64,000 bases of DNA, taken from assembly GCA_030737875.1 (NCBI GenBank), contig CM060912.1, positions 122,526,993 through 122,590,992 of the forward strand, written 5' to 3'. Numbering within the stretch: position 1 is the first letter of the stretch; every line of letters starts with the position of its first letter. Origin of the DNA: Allium sativum. Its lineage: Eukaryota; Streptophyta; Magnoliopsida; Asparagales; Amaryllidaceae. Shown here one piece after another: positions 36,801 to 50,500 of this stretch. A program made the translations under genes and the position numbers. Under the pieces are notes generated by a model. It was given only the letters and a program-made list of their open reading frames with translations. It was not told where the DNA came from and did not search any database.

Positions 36801-38248
36801 CTTTGATTGAGCGGATCGGCTCTAGTCAAAGGGACGATCCTAACCTATTGGAAATCATCTCCAAGTTAGAGATGGGAATCGATGAGGAGATGAACAAGTA
36901 TGGGCTTGATCGAGATAGATGGCTTAGAAAGAATGGAAAGCTTGTTGTACCCAATGTCAATGGATTGAGGGATGAAGTGCTTAGAGAGTGTCATCACTCA
37001 AAGCTAACTATACACCCCGGTGGTAACAAGATGTATCGAGATATGAAGCAGACTTACTACTGGGAAGGAATGAAAAGAGACGTTGGGAAGTTTATATCCA
37101 AGTGCATGAATTGCCAGCTAGTTAAAGCCGAGCAAAAGAAGCCTAGTGGGTTGTTACAGCCCTTAGAAATTCCCGAATGGAAATGGGAGCAAGTCTCGAT
37201 GGATTTCATCGATGGTTTACCAAGGACTAGATCGGGACATGACAGCATTTGGGTGATTGTGGACCGACTGGCTAAAAGTGCAAGGTTTATACCGGTCAAG
37301 TTGACCAGAACGGCAGCTAAGTTAGCAGAATTGTATATGAAGTGGGTAGTGAGATTTCATGGAGTACCCAAAAGCATTGTGAGCGACCGAGACCCGTTGT
37401 TCACTAGTGGGTTTTGGAAGAGCTTACAAGAGGCTCTAGGGTCAGAGTTACATCTCAGTACCGCATATCATCCTCAGACCGACGGTCAGACAGAGAGGGT
37501 GAACCGTATTTTGGAAGATCTCTTGAGAGCATGTATATTGGATTTTGGTGGATCATGGGATGACCATTTGCATCTAGTAGAGTTTGCATATAATAATAGC
37601 TACCAAACCAGTATCGGTATGGCTCCGTTTGAAGCTTTGTACGGAAGACCATGCAACTCACCATCATGTTGGATAGAGACTGGCGAGAAGTTTGTGCTTG
37701 GACCAGATGTGGTGAGAGAAACGTCGGATAAGATCAAGATCATTCAACAACGAATGAAGGCTGCCCAAGATAGGCAGAAGAGTTATGCTGATAAGAGGAG
37801 AAGAGACTTAAAATTCTCCGTTGGCGACTTGGTGTTTGTCAAGATTTCCCCGTTGAAGAGCGTAATACGATTTGGCAGGAGAGGCAAGTTGGCACCAAGG
37901 TTTGTTGGCCCATTCCCTGTTCTTGAACTAGTCGGGAATTTGGCATATAGAATTAACTTACCAGAGAAGATGGCGGGAGTTCATAACGTATTTCATGTTT
38001 CCCAACTAAGGAAGTTCGTTCACGACTCAGATATGACTATTTCACCTGATCAGTTAGAAGACTTCGAAGTAGAACCCGAGGCGGTTGGGAACCGCGAGCC
38101 GGCCCGTATTGTCGAGCACGACATGAAGCAACTTCGAAGGAAGGCGGTGAAGCTAGTCAAGGTACAGTGGAGCGAGGACGAGAATGATTGTACTTGGGAG
38201 ACAGAGGAGAACATTAGGAAGGCATACCCAGAACTCTTTGCCTGGTAA
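33872..38248 (+). CDS. gag-pol: Gag-Pol polyprotein of element B (Tekay/Del chromovirus), intact
   Basis: A single frame of 1458 residues from the chosen start; the frame is open from 33749, but the peptide before MSRDTRG is low-complexity and follows no gag pattern. In order: gag capsid region; two CCHC zinc knuckles (from C276 and C298); aspartic protease with DTGA at residue 363; reverse transcriptase with FVDD (677-680); RNase H with TDACG, D826; integrase with an H-H-C-C zinc domain (about 1041-1081) and catalytic D1111, D1172, E1208 in D-D-35-E spacing; and a C-terminal chromodomain of about 50 residues (about 1409-1458), including the TWE motif. It makes the virus-like particle, copies the RNA to DNA and integrates it; chromodomains of this clade are known to guide integration to certain chromatin. 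No stop or frameshift is seen and all catalytic residues are present, so it may be functional. Translation as one polyprotein is usual for the clade. Confidence 0.97.
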   Translation: MSRDTRGAGRGANNGIAADMRTMFTDLMREMLRDVQRAAPNGGNGGGPIVQAPRVDFAKLNKDYTSLGGKPFHGTESATDVQDWLDSCERIFEDLGIEDAMKRKLASRQLQGRAMNWWNAIKAATPEDQITWEQFKARFSEKFIPAAQKSMLFKKFLELKQNGRAVSEYIAEFDTLSKYGLSLIDTAEKKNEKFITGLDQYLGEKLINHIDETFESIVGKALRSESLYPKPKTEVASAEEPKPQASGGGKGGSQNKRKQNQAKDGQKKKNKQDVECFSCGKKGHYASNCRAKPADRKCFNCSQMGHHKDKCPQPPKEKQMVKAYALNAIPSSSNAPTAAEKGKSVVIQGMLSVYDVPIRVLFDTGASSSFISSDLVDRLGLEPEIVDRPLVVTNPIGGSTSLSMICRNVVLSSHGCMFVCDCFVLGFTGFGIILGVDWLQRYGVVVDCEGLLVTARADDGRRIVFGGLPSKGVLASFLNSLDIPHSELSGLPVVGQYPDVFEEVTGLPPHREIEFRIDLVKDARPIVMPLRRMAPREQRELEVQVSDLLKKGFIRRSVSEWGAPVVFATKADGSLRLCVDYRELNKVTRKNKYPLPRIDDLFDQLSGARVFSQLDLATGFHQLRVEAESIAKTAFRTPSGFYEWLVMPFGLTNAPAYFVDLMNRVFRDQLNKSVLVFVDDILVYSRTEEEHKKHLRVAMEVLRKHQLKAKFSKCHFWKREVRFLGHVVSENGIAVDPAKVATVQDWPTPKNATDVRSFLGLAGYYRKFIQGFSKIAAPLTQLTKKNQAFVWDERCENAFRSLKDKLTSAPVLVIPKGDEEMTVYTDACGTGLGAVLMQGGRVVAYASRQLKPHERRYPTHDLELAAIVFALKMWRHYLLGERFELFTDHKSLKYLFSQKDLNLRQQRWLEFLASYDFDIAYTPGKGNAVADALSRRHASLGAMFLEWKQLEFIAGFDFRPKCELDPEMLASLTVRPTLIERIGSSQRDDPNLLEIISKLEMGIDEEMNKYGLDRDRWLRKNGKLVVPNVNGLRDEVLRECHHSKLTIHPGGNKMYRDMKQTYYWEGMKRDVGKFISKCMNCQLVKAEQKKPSGLLQPLEIPEWKWEQVSMDFIDGLPRTRSGHDSIWVIVDRLAKSARFIPVKLTRTAAKLAELYMKWVVRFHGVPKSIVSDRDPLFTSGFWKSLQEALGSELHLSTAYHPQTDGQTERVNRILEDLLRACILDFGGSWDDHLHLVEFAYNNSYQTSIGMAPFEALYGRPCNSPSCWIETGEKFVLGPDVVRETSDKIKIIQQRMKAAQDRQKSYADKRRRDLKFSVGDLVFVKISPLKSVIRFGRRGKLAPRFVGPFPVLELVGNLAYRINLPEKMAGVHNVFHVSQLRKFVHDSDMTISPDQLEDFEVEPEAVGNREPARIVEHDMKQLRRKAVKLVKVQWSEDENDCTWETEENIRKAYPELFAW

Positions 38249-38369
38249 GATTTTGACTTCGATTTAGTTTTCCGCATGCTAGGATAGGCTTCTTTGCTTG
38301 TTTTGCATGTTTGATTGTTTTATGTGGTTGTTAGGCATGCGGGATCCTTTGTATTGTTTAGGGTTAAGG

Positions 38370-38404
38370 AATTTCGGGGACGAAATTTCTTAAGGGGGGA
38401 AGAG
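38370..38404 (+). other. Hairpin and polypurine tract of B
   Basis: AATTTCG-GGGA-CGAAATT (38370-38387) forms a seven-pair stem with a GNRA-type loop. AAGGGGGGAAGAG (38392-38404) follows and abuts the 3' LTR, the expected place for plus-strand priming. Confidence 0.85.
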
Positions 38405-41012
38405 TGTAACGACCCGCATTCTACGCATCATAGGATTGTAGAATATTTATTTCTGTCACATACGAAGTCGTATGGTCGCGTAACTTTGGGAGACGACTAT
38501 TGGGGTCATTTCTCATGTTCATGATTTTTCCCGATTTTTAAATGACCATTTTACCCCTAGTTGGCACTGTTTTGGCCATAACTTTTGACTGGAAATGAAT
38601 TTTGACCTGAAACCACTTCCATTGGCTTTGAATGATAGTTTCTCTTTCCGTAGAGTGGTCACATTAGCCAAACGGACTTACCGTTTGGGAGATATGGCTG
38701 AAACAAGTTTCAGATGGTTAAAAAACAGCTTAATTGGGCTTAACCGGGTGATTAGCAGCTAGGCCCAAGGGGAATTTCGGGTTTAGAGGTATAGGAGGTC
38801 TGATTAGGGTTAGGTTATCACTTTCATTTCAGTTTTGAGCCGCCACAAACCTCCTTGAGACCTTAGTAATGGCTTCCTACATCTAAAACACCCCAAATCA
38901 CTCTCTAATTGAAGATTAGACTTAGCAACACCAAATTAAGGAGAAAAAGCACCAAAGCAAGGTTAGAGCCGCTGTTAGACATCAGTATTCGCCCCAAATC
39001 AGAGGAGTTTCAGTTCTGAGAATTTCATTTGTGGCCAAGGTGAGTGATAGCATCATTTTGACACTAATTACGGTTGATTAAGGGTAATTAGTGAAGATTA
39101 GCGAATTTATACGTAAATAAATTCTGGAAAAATTCTTAAAATTCTAAAATAATGTTTTAAGGCTCTGTTAGAAATTTGAGATAATTTCGATGTGTTTTGC
39201 TAATTGTATGCTTAAACATGATTAAGAGTGCTTAAGGGAAAATATGATGTTTTAGCTACTTTTGATCCATTTTGATTCATTTGAATTGTTGGTTGTTGTT
39301 TGTGGTTGCTATTACATGTTGCTGTGACTCTGTGGTATGTTTCATGATTGATTAGAATAGCTAAATTGCTCGAAAACGTCGTCGAATGGCGTAGAAAGCT
39401 TGCTGGAAAATTGCAGAAGTGTACAGGTTCCGAACCGGTTCGGATCGGAGAAAGGGGGTCGGATCGGATTTGTGAACTGACCAAGGGGATTCGAACTGGA
39501 TTGGAACTTGTCACTGGAGAAGGCTTGGCAAAAAGGAAGGCTGTTCACTTAGAGTTGGGGTGGACAAGGGGATCGTATCGGAGTAAGCTAGGGAGCGGAG
39601 CGGATCGGATCGGAAGAGTGATTGGAGGCCAGAGCGGATCGATTGAGATGCAGGGCTCGGATCGGAAGCAAACACTCGGGAGAACTAGCAAGAGGGAAAG
39701 CCACGCGGATCAGATGGCCAGGAGGGATCGGATCGGAATACGTGAAGAAATAAGCTAGGGATCGGAGCGCTGGAAGGAAGGATACCCGACCCGACCTGGA
39801 GGAGGACCCCGACCCGACCCGGAGCGAAGTACCCGACCCGAATCGAATGAAAGAAGACAAGGAGAAGGATCCGAACCGAACCGAGCATGGGTGACCGAAC
39901 CGAACCGAATTCTAGGGCTGCTGCTGCACGACAACTTTTCTGAAGACCCACTCCAATTCGACCAAACCCGAGATGCAAAGGAAGTCCGAATGAGAAGTTA
40001 GAGCTTAAGATTCAGATGGGAATCAACGAGTTCACTTCATGATTGGGCTTTGCTGCGGGACGCGTGCCAAGGAGTTATCGACGTCTATAGCTTTGGACCA
40101 CTATGGTAGGAGGTACGAAGGCGGATTCAGGGCCATTATGGCATTGGTAGAACCAAGGGCTATGACCAATGAAGTGGCTCATTGAAATGGTTGGTCATGA
40201 CTCCAAGTGTTTGGCTTGGTCACAGCAGGGTTTCTACAAGTCGGGATTCGTCGTTACCTCAGTTTGTCTAGTGTTCCAAAGTGGTAGATGTCGTATACTT
40301 TACGCACTGAATGAGAGATGTGAGGATGGTTGCTATGGATGATTTGCTTGCTATCATTGTGACATGCACACCCCACCCCTGTATTCTTACACTAATTATT
40401 ATGGCACCTTGGAGTATTGTACGGTATGTGGTACTAATCTTTGGTTGCAGGTCCAGGTTCAGGTATGGTTTAGTATACCTGTTATTTCCCTGTTTAGATG
40501 CTTATCGCTCATACCAGGCTTTATGTCTGACCCAGAGTTTTATGTCTCTTCTTATTACTCTGGGTGCTCACACGAGCAGACTAGAGACAGGTTAGCTGGT
40601 GATGCACGGGTAGATGATCCGGAGACGAGCAGGAGGCTTCCACGTACTATACATAATATTCTCTCTGTGTTGTTGAAGATCACTGCTTGGGCATTGTTGG
40701 TGTATCTTCTACTTTAGCTTTCTTTTGTTTAGAGACAGTAAATTTGGGAAAATTGTAATAAGCTGTATTTTGGATTTCCGCTGCTTTGAGATTTATGTTG
40801 GTTTTAGTTATCAGCTTATGCACTGTCTCGCCTGTTCTATGTCAAGTATGTTATTATTATATTTTATTCCATGCGCTGTGAGACATTCTACAGGTTCTTT
40901 GATTAGTTCGTCCCCTTCTTTCCTTTCTTCTGACGACCGTCTTGTGCTAGTCGGGCATGTGTACAACGCACTTTTGGAGGAAATGTAGGCTGGTGCGAGG
41001 CGGGCCGTCACA
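38405..41012 (+). repeat. 3' LTR of B
   Basis: Almost identical to 31059-33667. Differences noticed include ATAG to ACGG near 38674, GAAAC to GAACC near 39900, one missing C near 40438 and G to A near 40966. Confidence 0.97.
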
Positions 41013-41017
41013 AACCC

Positions 41018-41079
41018 CATCACTATCGAGTCATGCCACAAAGCCAAGGTTATTCTCAACCTTACGCTCTGATACCAAC
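41018..41079 (-). mobile_element. Internal region of C, primer-site side
   Basis: Short remainder after B. GCTCTGATACCA (41066-41077) is the complement of the primer binding site (12 bases), two bases from the C 5' LTR at 41080. The neighbouring text matches the same end of D's internal region. Confidence 0.88.
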
Positions 41080-41454
41080 TGTAACGACCCACAAATTCAA
41101 AACCTTTGAGTCGACTAAATACAATATAAGTTTGACCCAAATTACACGAAAATACGAATCATTAATAGAAAGAAGTTAGAGGATGAAAAATAGAAAAGAT
41201 AGAAACTTAGAATAGAAGAAAGAACTGAATAACATCGAATCTCACAATCGCAGCGGAATAAAATATAATATAGCCATAAACTTTGGAAAATACAAAACTG
41301 TATCTGAACTTACATACAACATCAGAGTACATCATATATACATCACAGCGGAAATAAACTCTATATATGTTTAACGTTGAAGCCTCCTGCTCCAAGCTCC
41401 TTCCAGATCATCTGTAAAATCCTGGACTACTCGACTGCCCGTACAAATTTGGGC

Positions 41455-41624
41455 ACCCAAGAGTTTGGGGAAAACACAGAAAAATAAACTCTGGATCAGT
41501 CATGGGACTGGTGTGAGTAAACGATTTTAAACAGCTTGCTTAACTTGGAAAAATTCCTTTTAAAAGAAAAGATAATCGTAAGACCGATCCACAAATAAAC
41601 ACGGATGGTTTTTTATCTTACGAT
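41455..41624 (-). other. Structured LTR module (C right copy)
   Basis: Hairpin 1 pairs ATCGTAAGA (41575-41583) with TCTTACGAT (41616-41624), unchanged from the left copy although the loop has substitutions. Hairpins 2 and 3 lie at 41455-41512. Confidence 0.7.
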
Positions 41625-42079
41625 AACCCCAAAACATTTTGAAATCATAACTATACTGATATTATAACAATGTCTAAGGTTTCCACAAATAAATTAGAAT
41701 CTAGCAAAACGCTTGCATCTCACGCTCCACATATATAGTATACAAACAAAACCGCTTGGCGCATAGGGATAATGGATTTCCAACTATGAAAAGGTATGGG
41801 ACCACTTTTCTATAGTGTATGTCTAGAGAGGAATATACCGGGTTCAACAAGAACGTCTTGCAACCCGGCCCACACATGACCGACCACTCATTTCTCTTGA
41901 GTGTATCGAATATATTGTCATCTTACAGCTGCTAGCAACACAACCTTTCCCGGGAGATACAGAAGCGAAAGAAGTAACAAAATGAATATTCTCTAGATGG
42001 TACAATACACCCTAATGGGAGCGACCCACATAGCCATGCTGCCTGCCCGATTTTTGTCATTTCCGGTTGTGAGGCTTGA

Positions 42080-45000
42080 TGTGACGATCCCAAAACCCCG
42101 TGACACGGTGTTAAGAATAATCATTGGAATATAACACATTAATCATCATTAGCAGATCACAGATAATAGCATAAACAGAAAATAGAATAATTTACACACA
42201 TATGATAGCGGAATCATATAGATATCATCACATCAGAGAAGCACAGTACATGATACAACTTAGTGCATAATGATACATAATCAGTCACCATCGCCTGAGG
42301 CGGAATCATACATAAAGAGTACACAAAATAAATATCAGTCTACATCGCCAAAAGCGGAATCATAATATAGATACAATAATGGCGGAGAAAATCCAAGTCA
42401 GCACGGTGTAGTCAAGCCTCGCCAGGAGCCAAAAGTGCGTCAGAAACCTGTAACTAGGTTGCCCGTGTGAAAATGAGGGCACCCGAGTTCGCAAGGTGAA
42501 ACAAACTACGAGTCAGTCATGGGACTGGTATGAGAAATCTACTTAACTTATTAACAACAATAATAAGGCAAATCAAAGGACCACGCCACTTTTGCGGAAC
42601 GGGTTTACTCCAATGAGTGCTAGTGCATGAAATAAAGTAAATGATTAAATCATCGCAATGCTTTTTGAAAAATGAAGCCATTATAAGACTCAGGTCCCAT
42701 CACACAATGCAACGCAAGCCGGAGGATAGAGTTTTACCTTATAATGGCCAAAAATGATTCATACGAATAAAACAAAAGTGTTTGATATTATTACTAGTGC
42801 ATATATGTTTCAAAAGCAAATTCAATCATAAATGTCAATCCTAGGCGGCATAGCTACCATCTACTATGTCGCCATACTAGTAATACAATCACGTCCGCAT
42901 ATTTCGTATTGGAAATTGGATTCCTTCATGAGTCGAGGCAAGGGGCAAGCTCCTCTCTGATTCGAGACACTCTAGCAAATGTCCCAGGACCCCACTATGA
43001 TCCTTGTATCTTCAGGGCCGGTCCTCTCTTACTTTTGAGGATTGCCAATTCCTGAACACACGTTTCCCGGTCCTTACAGACCTATATCGAGGCACCCCGC
43101 ATTCCAACAACCACACAGGTGAAAAGTATATATAATGTCAGGGCTGGTAGGTCACTGACACCACCTTAGCTAGAAAGAAACGTCGTGCTCTCCTTGCAGT
43201 CACTCTCCCGTTTTTGACTCATACTGAGGTGTGAGGATCGCGAATTCACGTTATACACAGAGCTACGTCACACAGACCATGCTTTGATCATCAACCTCAA
43301 GACTTTGCTTTGCAACAGAAGCCTTGATCATATGCCACTTAGGCGTGCCACACAGGCAATCCACTCCATGCGACTGATTTCTATCAATACATAACCTCTG
43401 AGCTCGTACGTCTCAGAGAAGGGCGTTAAGCAAGAGAATAAATTCTCCACCACCAAACAGATATATATTTAACAGAGATCAATCAGCACAGAACAAAATC
43501 CAATGTCAGACACACAGTCCGTTTACAAGTCCGTTCTAGGTCTGAACGAAACCGAAGGCATCAATTCCTCGCATATCCGTACAATCAACAGTATGTTTAG
43601 ACGGCTACTACTTCAGTTCCTTCATGGTAGCTACTCCAATCACGAGCATCAGTAGCGCCCATCCATCCAATGTGAAGATCGTCGGTCTTCAACCGTCTTC
43701 GACTCTTCGACTTCTCAACATCGATCGATTATTTAAAATGAGATAAACTCGGCCTTTTCAAATAATCCACGTATATTTAGATTTTCAAATCAATTTATCA
43801 CATGGTTGGACAAATCAACATTCACATTTCAGTTCTTTAGTTATAATTCTCATGTTAAATACATTCAACCATCACATATCAAGCAAACACAACGAAATTG
43901 GTTTATTTCCACTCTATATCGTCTATAGTATTTTATAACGATATATCGCCATTTTTATTTAATTTAAAACGACCATATTTAATTAAACGACGTTTCAGGT
44001 CGTGCCGATGCACTGGCGCTGTTTTTCACTTGTTTTACACATATCTGAAAATCTAACCGTTGGATCTTCACAAATTTTATATCATTAGGAAGGTCATTTC
44101 AAAACGAATCCAACGGTTTCAGTTTTGGGAAAATCCGACGGTCGGATCTTCCACACTAGCCATTTGAAGTTACGATTTCAATTTAGGAACTGTAGCATCC
44201 TTATTCGATTTTATTTAATTATATTTATATATATAAATAAATATAATCGTTTCTGGCGCTGTTTTTCTTCAGATTTGAATTAAACATTCCAGACAATCCA
44301 ACCGTCGGATCTTCACAAAGTTGGTGCCGTTGGAAAGATATTTCCAAGGCGAACCCAACGGTTGCGGTTTCGGGAAAATCCAATGGTCGGATTTCCCGCA
44401 CTAATCGTTTGAAATCACGGTTTCAAAACACGAACTGCACGGCCACATTTCATTTTAATTTTATTTATATTTATATATTTATATAAATATAGTTCATTCA
44501 AAAATTCCTATATCGTTTCCACTTCAATTATTTCACTAACGCCTTTAAATTTTGGAAAATTTCGCCATAACCTCCTTTGGACGGGAGGGGCTGGGAAAAT
44601 TCCCAAATAGCCACACGGGCGTCTCATGTCAAAAAGAAAAAGAAAAAGCCAAGCGGCTAGCCAACAGGCTCATAAAATCATCACCCAAACAAAACAGTAA
44701 ATGTGTACCTATTTGTCGGGCACAAAATTTTATTTCTCTTCTCTAGCCCCTTTGCTATAACCTGTTCAATAAATATGCATGTACATATATAAATTTTTTA
44801 TCACTTATCATTTTCCATTCAACTTCATATTCAATTTACTTTGGTTTAAAAATACCATTCATTCTAATGTTGCATGCATAGGCTAAAATCACATCATTAG
44901 CTAATTAATGTATATTTCAACTCATGCATATTTTATTTGAACAAATGGCTATTTTTAACACTTCACATTTCAAAGATGATAATTTTGGCGAACTAAAATA

Positions 45001-47470
45001 CATTTCAACACATGACTATTTTATTTAGTTCCTATGCATGTTAAAAATAATATTTCTTCACAAATATTTATTTCAACGTCTGCATATCTTTAGCATATCA
45101 CATACATGATAAAATTGATATTTTTATCATTTAAAATATTTATTCGGCAAATGGATGTTTTCAACACTTCATAGTTTCAATAAAAATGTAATTTTTATTG
45201 TTCGATCTTTTTATTCAACACATGAACTTTTCCACTACACACACTTCTCAACACATGAGCATTTCCACACATGGATATTTTATTGTTGTTCATATTAGAA
45301 AGATGGAATTTTTTATTGTTGAAACTATTTATATATAAGGCGAATATTTTACATATTTCATATATATTATTATAATGTGATTTTTATTGTTTAAACACTT
45401 CATTCATTCACAAAATAATTAAATTTTCACACATCACTTTTCAACACATGAACATTTCCACACATGGATATAATTTCAACATATGGCTATAATTTCAACG
45501 CATGAAGATAATTTTAACATATGAAAATAATTCTAACACATAAAGATTATTCAAAATTTCGGCAGCATAACAGCAGGGTAGTTAAAACCGGCACCGTCCC
45601 TAGTACGGCTCCTCTCTCTACCTTAAAACCTCGCGGTTTTTGACAATGGAGATTCATGCATCTAATTCGCACGCAGGCGGCATGTTTATTTTTATTTCCA
45701 CAAATATTTCCAATTCATTTCAATCACCAATGGGTATTTTTCAACCACAACCAAACAATATCAACCACAAACAATTATTCAACCATTTGTATTTTTCATC
45801 CAATATTTCACACCAATTCACAACAATAAATATCGTCCATGGTTTGTGAACGAGGGGAGTATATATATACATATATTTATATATATATTATTGCTATATT
45901 TCACTTGCATTTCAACACATATATCAATTATTCTATGCATGTATAATTCATACTTCGCTTATATAGCTTACACCACGCATGTACATGAGGTATACAACAC
46001 GTGTGTAATTTATATTTCACTAATATAATTTATACACGACATTTTCCATTAAAATTCATTTAATTTAGATTTCTCACATTGGTTTGCGGAGTGCTAAAAA
46101 TCGTAGATGACTCAGAAAAATCCGCGACTTCTTCTATGTGGTAGAGAGCTTCCTTGCGGTCCCGATGTTTCCTGTTTCATCGAATTTCATCAACACACCA
46201 AAAAGATATGTTTTTTTTCAAAGTTTGCAACACTATAAAGTGTTTAAATCAGTTCAAAATTAATAAAGGTCGAACCTTTATTGTTGTTCAAACTTAGGGT
46301 AGGGATTTTAGCGATTTCTGAGAAGAATTGGGACGATCGGGGGTGCTGACGTGGAAGAGCTTCGAGCGGCGGTCCTGTCGGTGGTGGTTTAGTGCAGCTC
46401 GGTGGTCGGTGGCGATCAGGACTGCGATGGGAAGCGTCGGACTTCCTGGGCTCGATTCAGGCGGAGGCAACGTCGAGGGAGGAGGTGCTGGGGTCGGATT
46501 TAAAGAGGAGGCGGAGGCGGTTCGACGACAGGTGGTGGCGGCGGCGATAGGAAGCTGAGGCGGTCGGAATCTCGTCGGGAAGAATGGAGCACGCGTCGCC
46601 GTTCGTTTCGAGGGTTACGGGTTTTTTTTTATTTTTTTAAATTTATGAAAGAAAAATTCTGATTGGCCGATATATATATTATATTTTTAAATAGTGTTTT
46701 CTCCAACGAACTCCTTTTCAAGTCCAACGACTATCGTCCCTAGCTAAATACCCCCATCCCGGACACAATGGGATATGTTTCGTTGGCCAATTCGACTGTT
46801 ACAGTCGGCTATTTTACAAATTAATGTATAAAACATTTAATTTTTAACTCTGAACGTACATTTCAATTTGCCAGGATCACAAACTGATTCGAACAATTCC
46901 AGAAAAATAAATCTAGCTACGTTTTGACGCTACGGTCCCAACAAAACTAGTTTCGTCGAATTCTGAGATCGTTTGAAAAATGGCCATTTTCTGGTCGATC
47001 CAATTTAACAGAAATTGACCAAACACATTTTCTTTTGCCACGCTCACATATTAGCTTCAAAAATTATGAAATTTGAAACCTAGCAATAGTTTATCCCGGA
47101 CCCAACAAAAGTGGTTTCGTCGAATTCCGAGGTTGTTTGCAAAATATCAATTTTCCAGGGCTATATATTCTATATAGCGACCTCTCTGAAAATTCTTTCG
47201 GCTATAACTTTTGATTCCCGTTATGAAACTTAGATTTTTCAGATTCGTTAGAAAGGTATTGATAAACAGATTTAAATATTTTTGGTTTCGCTAAAATCCG
47301 TTATATTTTCCACCCTGTACAGTCAGTCAAAGTTTGAATTCAAATTTTCAAACTGACTTACTATTTCTAATTCACTATTTTATTGAAATATTCTATTTCA
47401 ATTGTTCAAATTCCTTTGAAATGACCAATTTAAAAATTTTAAATTGGCCCGTATTTTCCGGGTTATTACA
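42080..47470 (-). repeat. 3' LTR of G
   Basis: A very long LTR. Reading on the minus strand it has an AT-rich start, a GC-rich leader around 46330-46600, a donor-like GTGAGA (plus 46072-46077), AT-rich filler with many CACATGGA-type motifs (44900-45550) and the hairpin module near its 3' end. The plus-strand open frames at 44552, 45640 and 46328 are antisense and composition-driven. Confidence 0.94.
42481..42748 (-). other. Structured LTR module (G left copy)
   Basis: Hairpin 1 pairs GCCATTATAAG (42677-42687) with CTTATAATGGC (42738-42748), 11 perfect pairs. Its loop is almost the same as that of A1 and A2, yet two stem pairs differ from A in a compensated way. A CCGC-loop-GTGG mini-stem lies near 42590. 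Hairpin 2, CAGTC-ATGG-GACTG, is near 42513. Hairpin 3 is weak in this family. Confidence 0.68.
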
Positions 47471-47505
47471 ATCTCCCCCATTTAAAACTTTTCGTCCTCG
47501 AAAAG
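47471..47505 (-). other. Polypurine tract and hairpin of G
   Basis: In minus sense TGGGGGAGAT abuts the 3' LTR. Before it a hairpin with arms CTTTTCG and CGAAAAG (plus 47488-47505) replaces the AATTTCG/CGAAATT stem of B, C and D with compensated changes. It overlaps the last codons of the gag-pol frame. Confidence 0.8.
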
Positions 47506-50500
47506 GAAACAACAGTAAAGTAGGAAACAAAATGTAAATGCAAAGTATTGTAAAGGTACCTTGCACCGGAGTAAGTCAGAGATGTCCACTCTGCATTTAG
47601 AGTAAGCTTGTTTAATGCTTTTCTCAGTCTCCCAAGTACAGTCTCTAGGATCACTGCTCCACTGCACTTTAACTAAATGAACCTTTTTGCTTCTTAGTTC
47701 TCTAGTTTCTTTGCCAACAATCTTTAATGGCTCTCTTCTGAGGGCTAATTATGGAGTTATGTCTATATCATGTTGCGTTGCTTCTTCTACAACAAGATCC
47801 GGATCATGCACATGTCTTCTAAGTTGAGATACATGAAATACATAATGCACTCCAGGCAACCAATATGGTAATTGAACCCTATAAACAAGAGTTCCAATTC
47901 GTTCGAGTATAGGAAAGGGACCAATAAATCTCGGTGCCAACTTCCCAGTTTTGCCAAATCTGATTACCCCTCTCATCGGAGAAACTTTCAAATAAACATG
48001 ATCACCAATAGCAAATGTCAAATCTCTTCTTCTAGAATCTGCATAACTTTTCTGTCGGCTTTGCGCGGTTCTCAATCGCTTTTTGATGAAGTCGACTTTA
48101 TCAGATGCTTCTCTAATCATATCGGGTCCTAACACAAGTTTATTGCCAGGTTCTACCCAACATGCTGGAGATCTGGACGGTCTGCCATATAATGCTTCAA
48201 ATGGCGACATCCTCAAACTTGCTTGATAGCTATTGTTATATGAGAATTCTGCCAAATGCAAGTGATCTTCCCATGACCCACCAAAATCAATTATACAAGC
48301 CCGCAATAAATCTTCTAGAATTCTATTCACCCGCTCAGTTTGGCCATCTGTTTGAGGGTGATAAGTGGTGCTCATATTCTGTTTCGTTCGCAATTCTGTC
48401 TGGAAAGCCTCCCAGAATTTGCTAGCAAATATCGGGTCTCTATCACTGACTATGCTGATGGGAATTCCATGCAGCTTAACGATTTCTTTGAAATATATCT
48501 GTGCTAGACTTTGAGCGGTTCTATTGGATCTGATAGGTATAAAATGGGCTGTCTTCGTGAAGCGACCTACGATTACCCAAATGCTGTTATTACCTTTCCT
48601 GGTTCGCGGCAAGCCATCTGTGAAATCCATGGAAATCTGTTCCCATTTCCAACCTGGGACTTCCAACGGTTCCAACAGTCCAGCTAGCTTCTGTTGGTCG
48701 CTCTTGACCAATTGACAAGTAGGGCATCTGCTAACATACAAAGAAATATCCCTTTTCATTTCCTTCCACCAGAAAGTGCGTTTGATATCGTGGTACATTT
48801 TACTCACCCCAGGATGGATGCAAAATTTGGATTTATGGCATTCGTCTAGCACTTCTCTTCGAAGGCCTGGAATATTTGGAATGCAAATCCTATTATTTAA
48901 CCTGAGAACCCCCTTATTGTCGATACAGAAACTTGTGGTTTCACCTTCCTTGACCCTCTGACTAATTCTCTGAATGAATTCATTGTCTTTTTGAAGGGCT
49001 GAAATCTTATCAATCAATCCAGGCGTAATTATAAGATTGGCAATGATTGCGGTTTTTCTACTAAGCGCATCCGCTACAACGTTAGCCTTTCCCGGCGTAT
49101 ACAGGATATCAAGATCATACGCTGCAAGAAATTCTAGCCAACACTGCTGTCTCAAATTCAGATCTTTCTGGATGTATAAATACTTCAATGATTGATGATC
49201 TGTATACAGTATAAATTTCTCGCCCAATAAATAATGCCTCCAGATTTTCAAAGCAAAAACGATAGCTAGCAACTCAAGATCATGAGTCACATAATTCTTC
49301 TCATGCGGTTTCAGTTGGCGGCTTGCATAAGCTACTACTTGGCCTCTTTGCATTAACACTGCACCAAGACCTCTAATAGAAGCATCTGTCCAAACCGTTA
49401 AATCCTGATTGCCATCAATAATGGTTAACACTGGTGCAGTTGTCAGTTTCTATTACAATTCCTGGAAAGCTTCTTCACAGTCAGAAGTCCACTTAAATTT
49501 CTCATGCTTCTTTGTGAGCTTCGTTAACGGACCGGATATCTTCGAAAAATCCTTAACGAACTTTCGATAATAACTAGCCAACCCCATAAAACTTCTAACC
49601 TCTTTGGGAGTAGTGGGTTGTTTCCAGTCTTGAATCGCTGTTATTTTGCTCGGATCTACAGAAATCTCTTTCTCTGACATGAAATGGCCAAGAAACTTCA
49701 CTTCTTCTTGCCAGAAGACACATTTAGAGAATTTGGCTTTGAAGACGTTCTTTCTTAGAATCTCCAATACTTGTTCTAAGTGTTTTTCATGCTCGGGTTT
49801 TGATTTGGAGTAGATTAAAACATCATCGATGAAGACGAGGACAAATTTATTCAGAACTCCCCTGAACACTCTATTCATTAGATCGACAAAGTATGCTGGA
49901 GCATTGCACAGGCCGAACAGCATTACTAACCATTCATAAAATATGTCTGGACCTCTGAAAGCTGTCAAAGGAACACACTCTTCTGCTATTCTCAATTGAT
50001 GAAAACCTGTAGCTAGGTCCATTCGGGAAAATACTTTCGCCCCATTCAATTGGTCTAGCAAATCATCGATGCGGGGTAATGGATACTTATTTTTGAGCGT
50101 CTATTTGTTGAGGTCTCGGTAATCAACACATAATCAAAGAGTACCGTCTGACTTTGGGACAAACACAACAGCTGCACCCCAATTAGAAAAGCTAGGTCTG
50201 ATTAGACCCTTCCACAACAGTTGACGAGTTTGATCGCCTAATTCTTCTTTTTCCTTCGGAGTCATTCTACGAATTGGATGTACCACTGGTCTGGCATTGG
50301 GAATTAGATCGATTCGGAATTCTATTTCTCTTTGCGTAGGTAAGTTTTCAACTTCTTCAAACACATCCGCATAGTTTCTGACAATAGGAATTTTTTCTAT
50401 GGAAGTGGGGATAAGTTCTAATGCCGACCAAAATTCTTCTCTATTTGGATTCGAACCATGACATGGTACCGTAATATATCCAAGCTTCGTTCGAATTTTA

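Larger units (their letters stand above)
31059..41012 (+). mobile_element. Element B, complete Tekay/Del-type Ty3/gypsy retrotransposon
   Basis: The parts in order are a 2609 bp 5' LTR, an 18-base primer site, an intact gag-pol, a polypurine tract and a 2608 bp 3' LTR. The five-base duplication AACCC flanks it (31054-31058, 41013-41017). The interrupted sequence reads continuously into the C internal region when compared with D at 21650-21690. LTR ends are TGTAACGACCC and GGGCCGTCACA. I count about ten differences between the LTRs, so this is the youngest insertion here and the only one that looks able to encode its own proteins. Confidence 0.97.

Noticed and set aside
46328..46558. A 76-codon frame in the G LTR
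   Set aside because: Antisense in the GC-rich leader. The corresponding right-LTR region carries substitutions and indels that do not preserve it.
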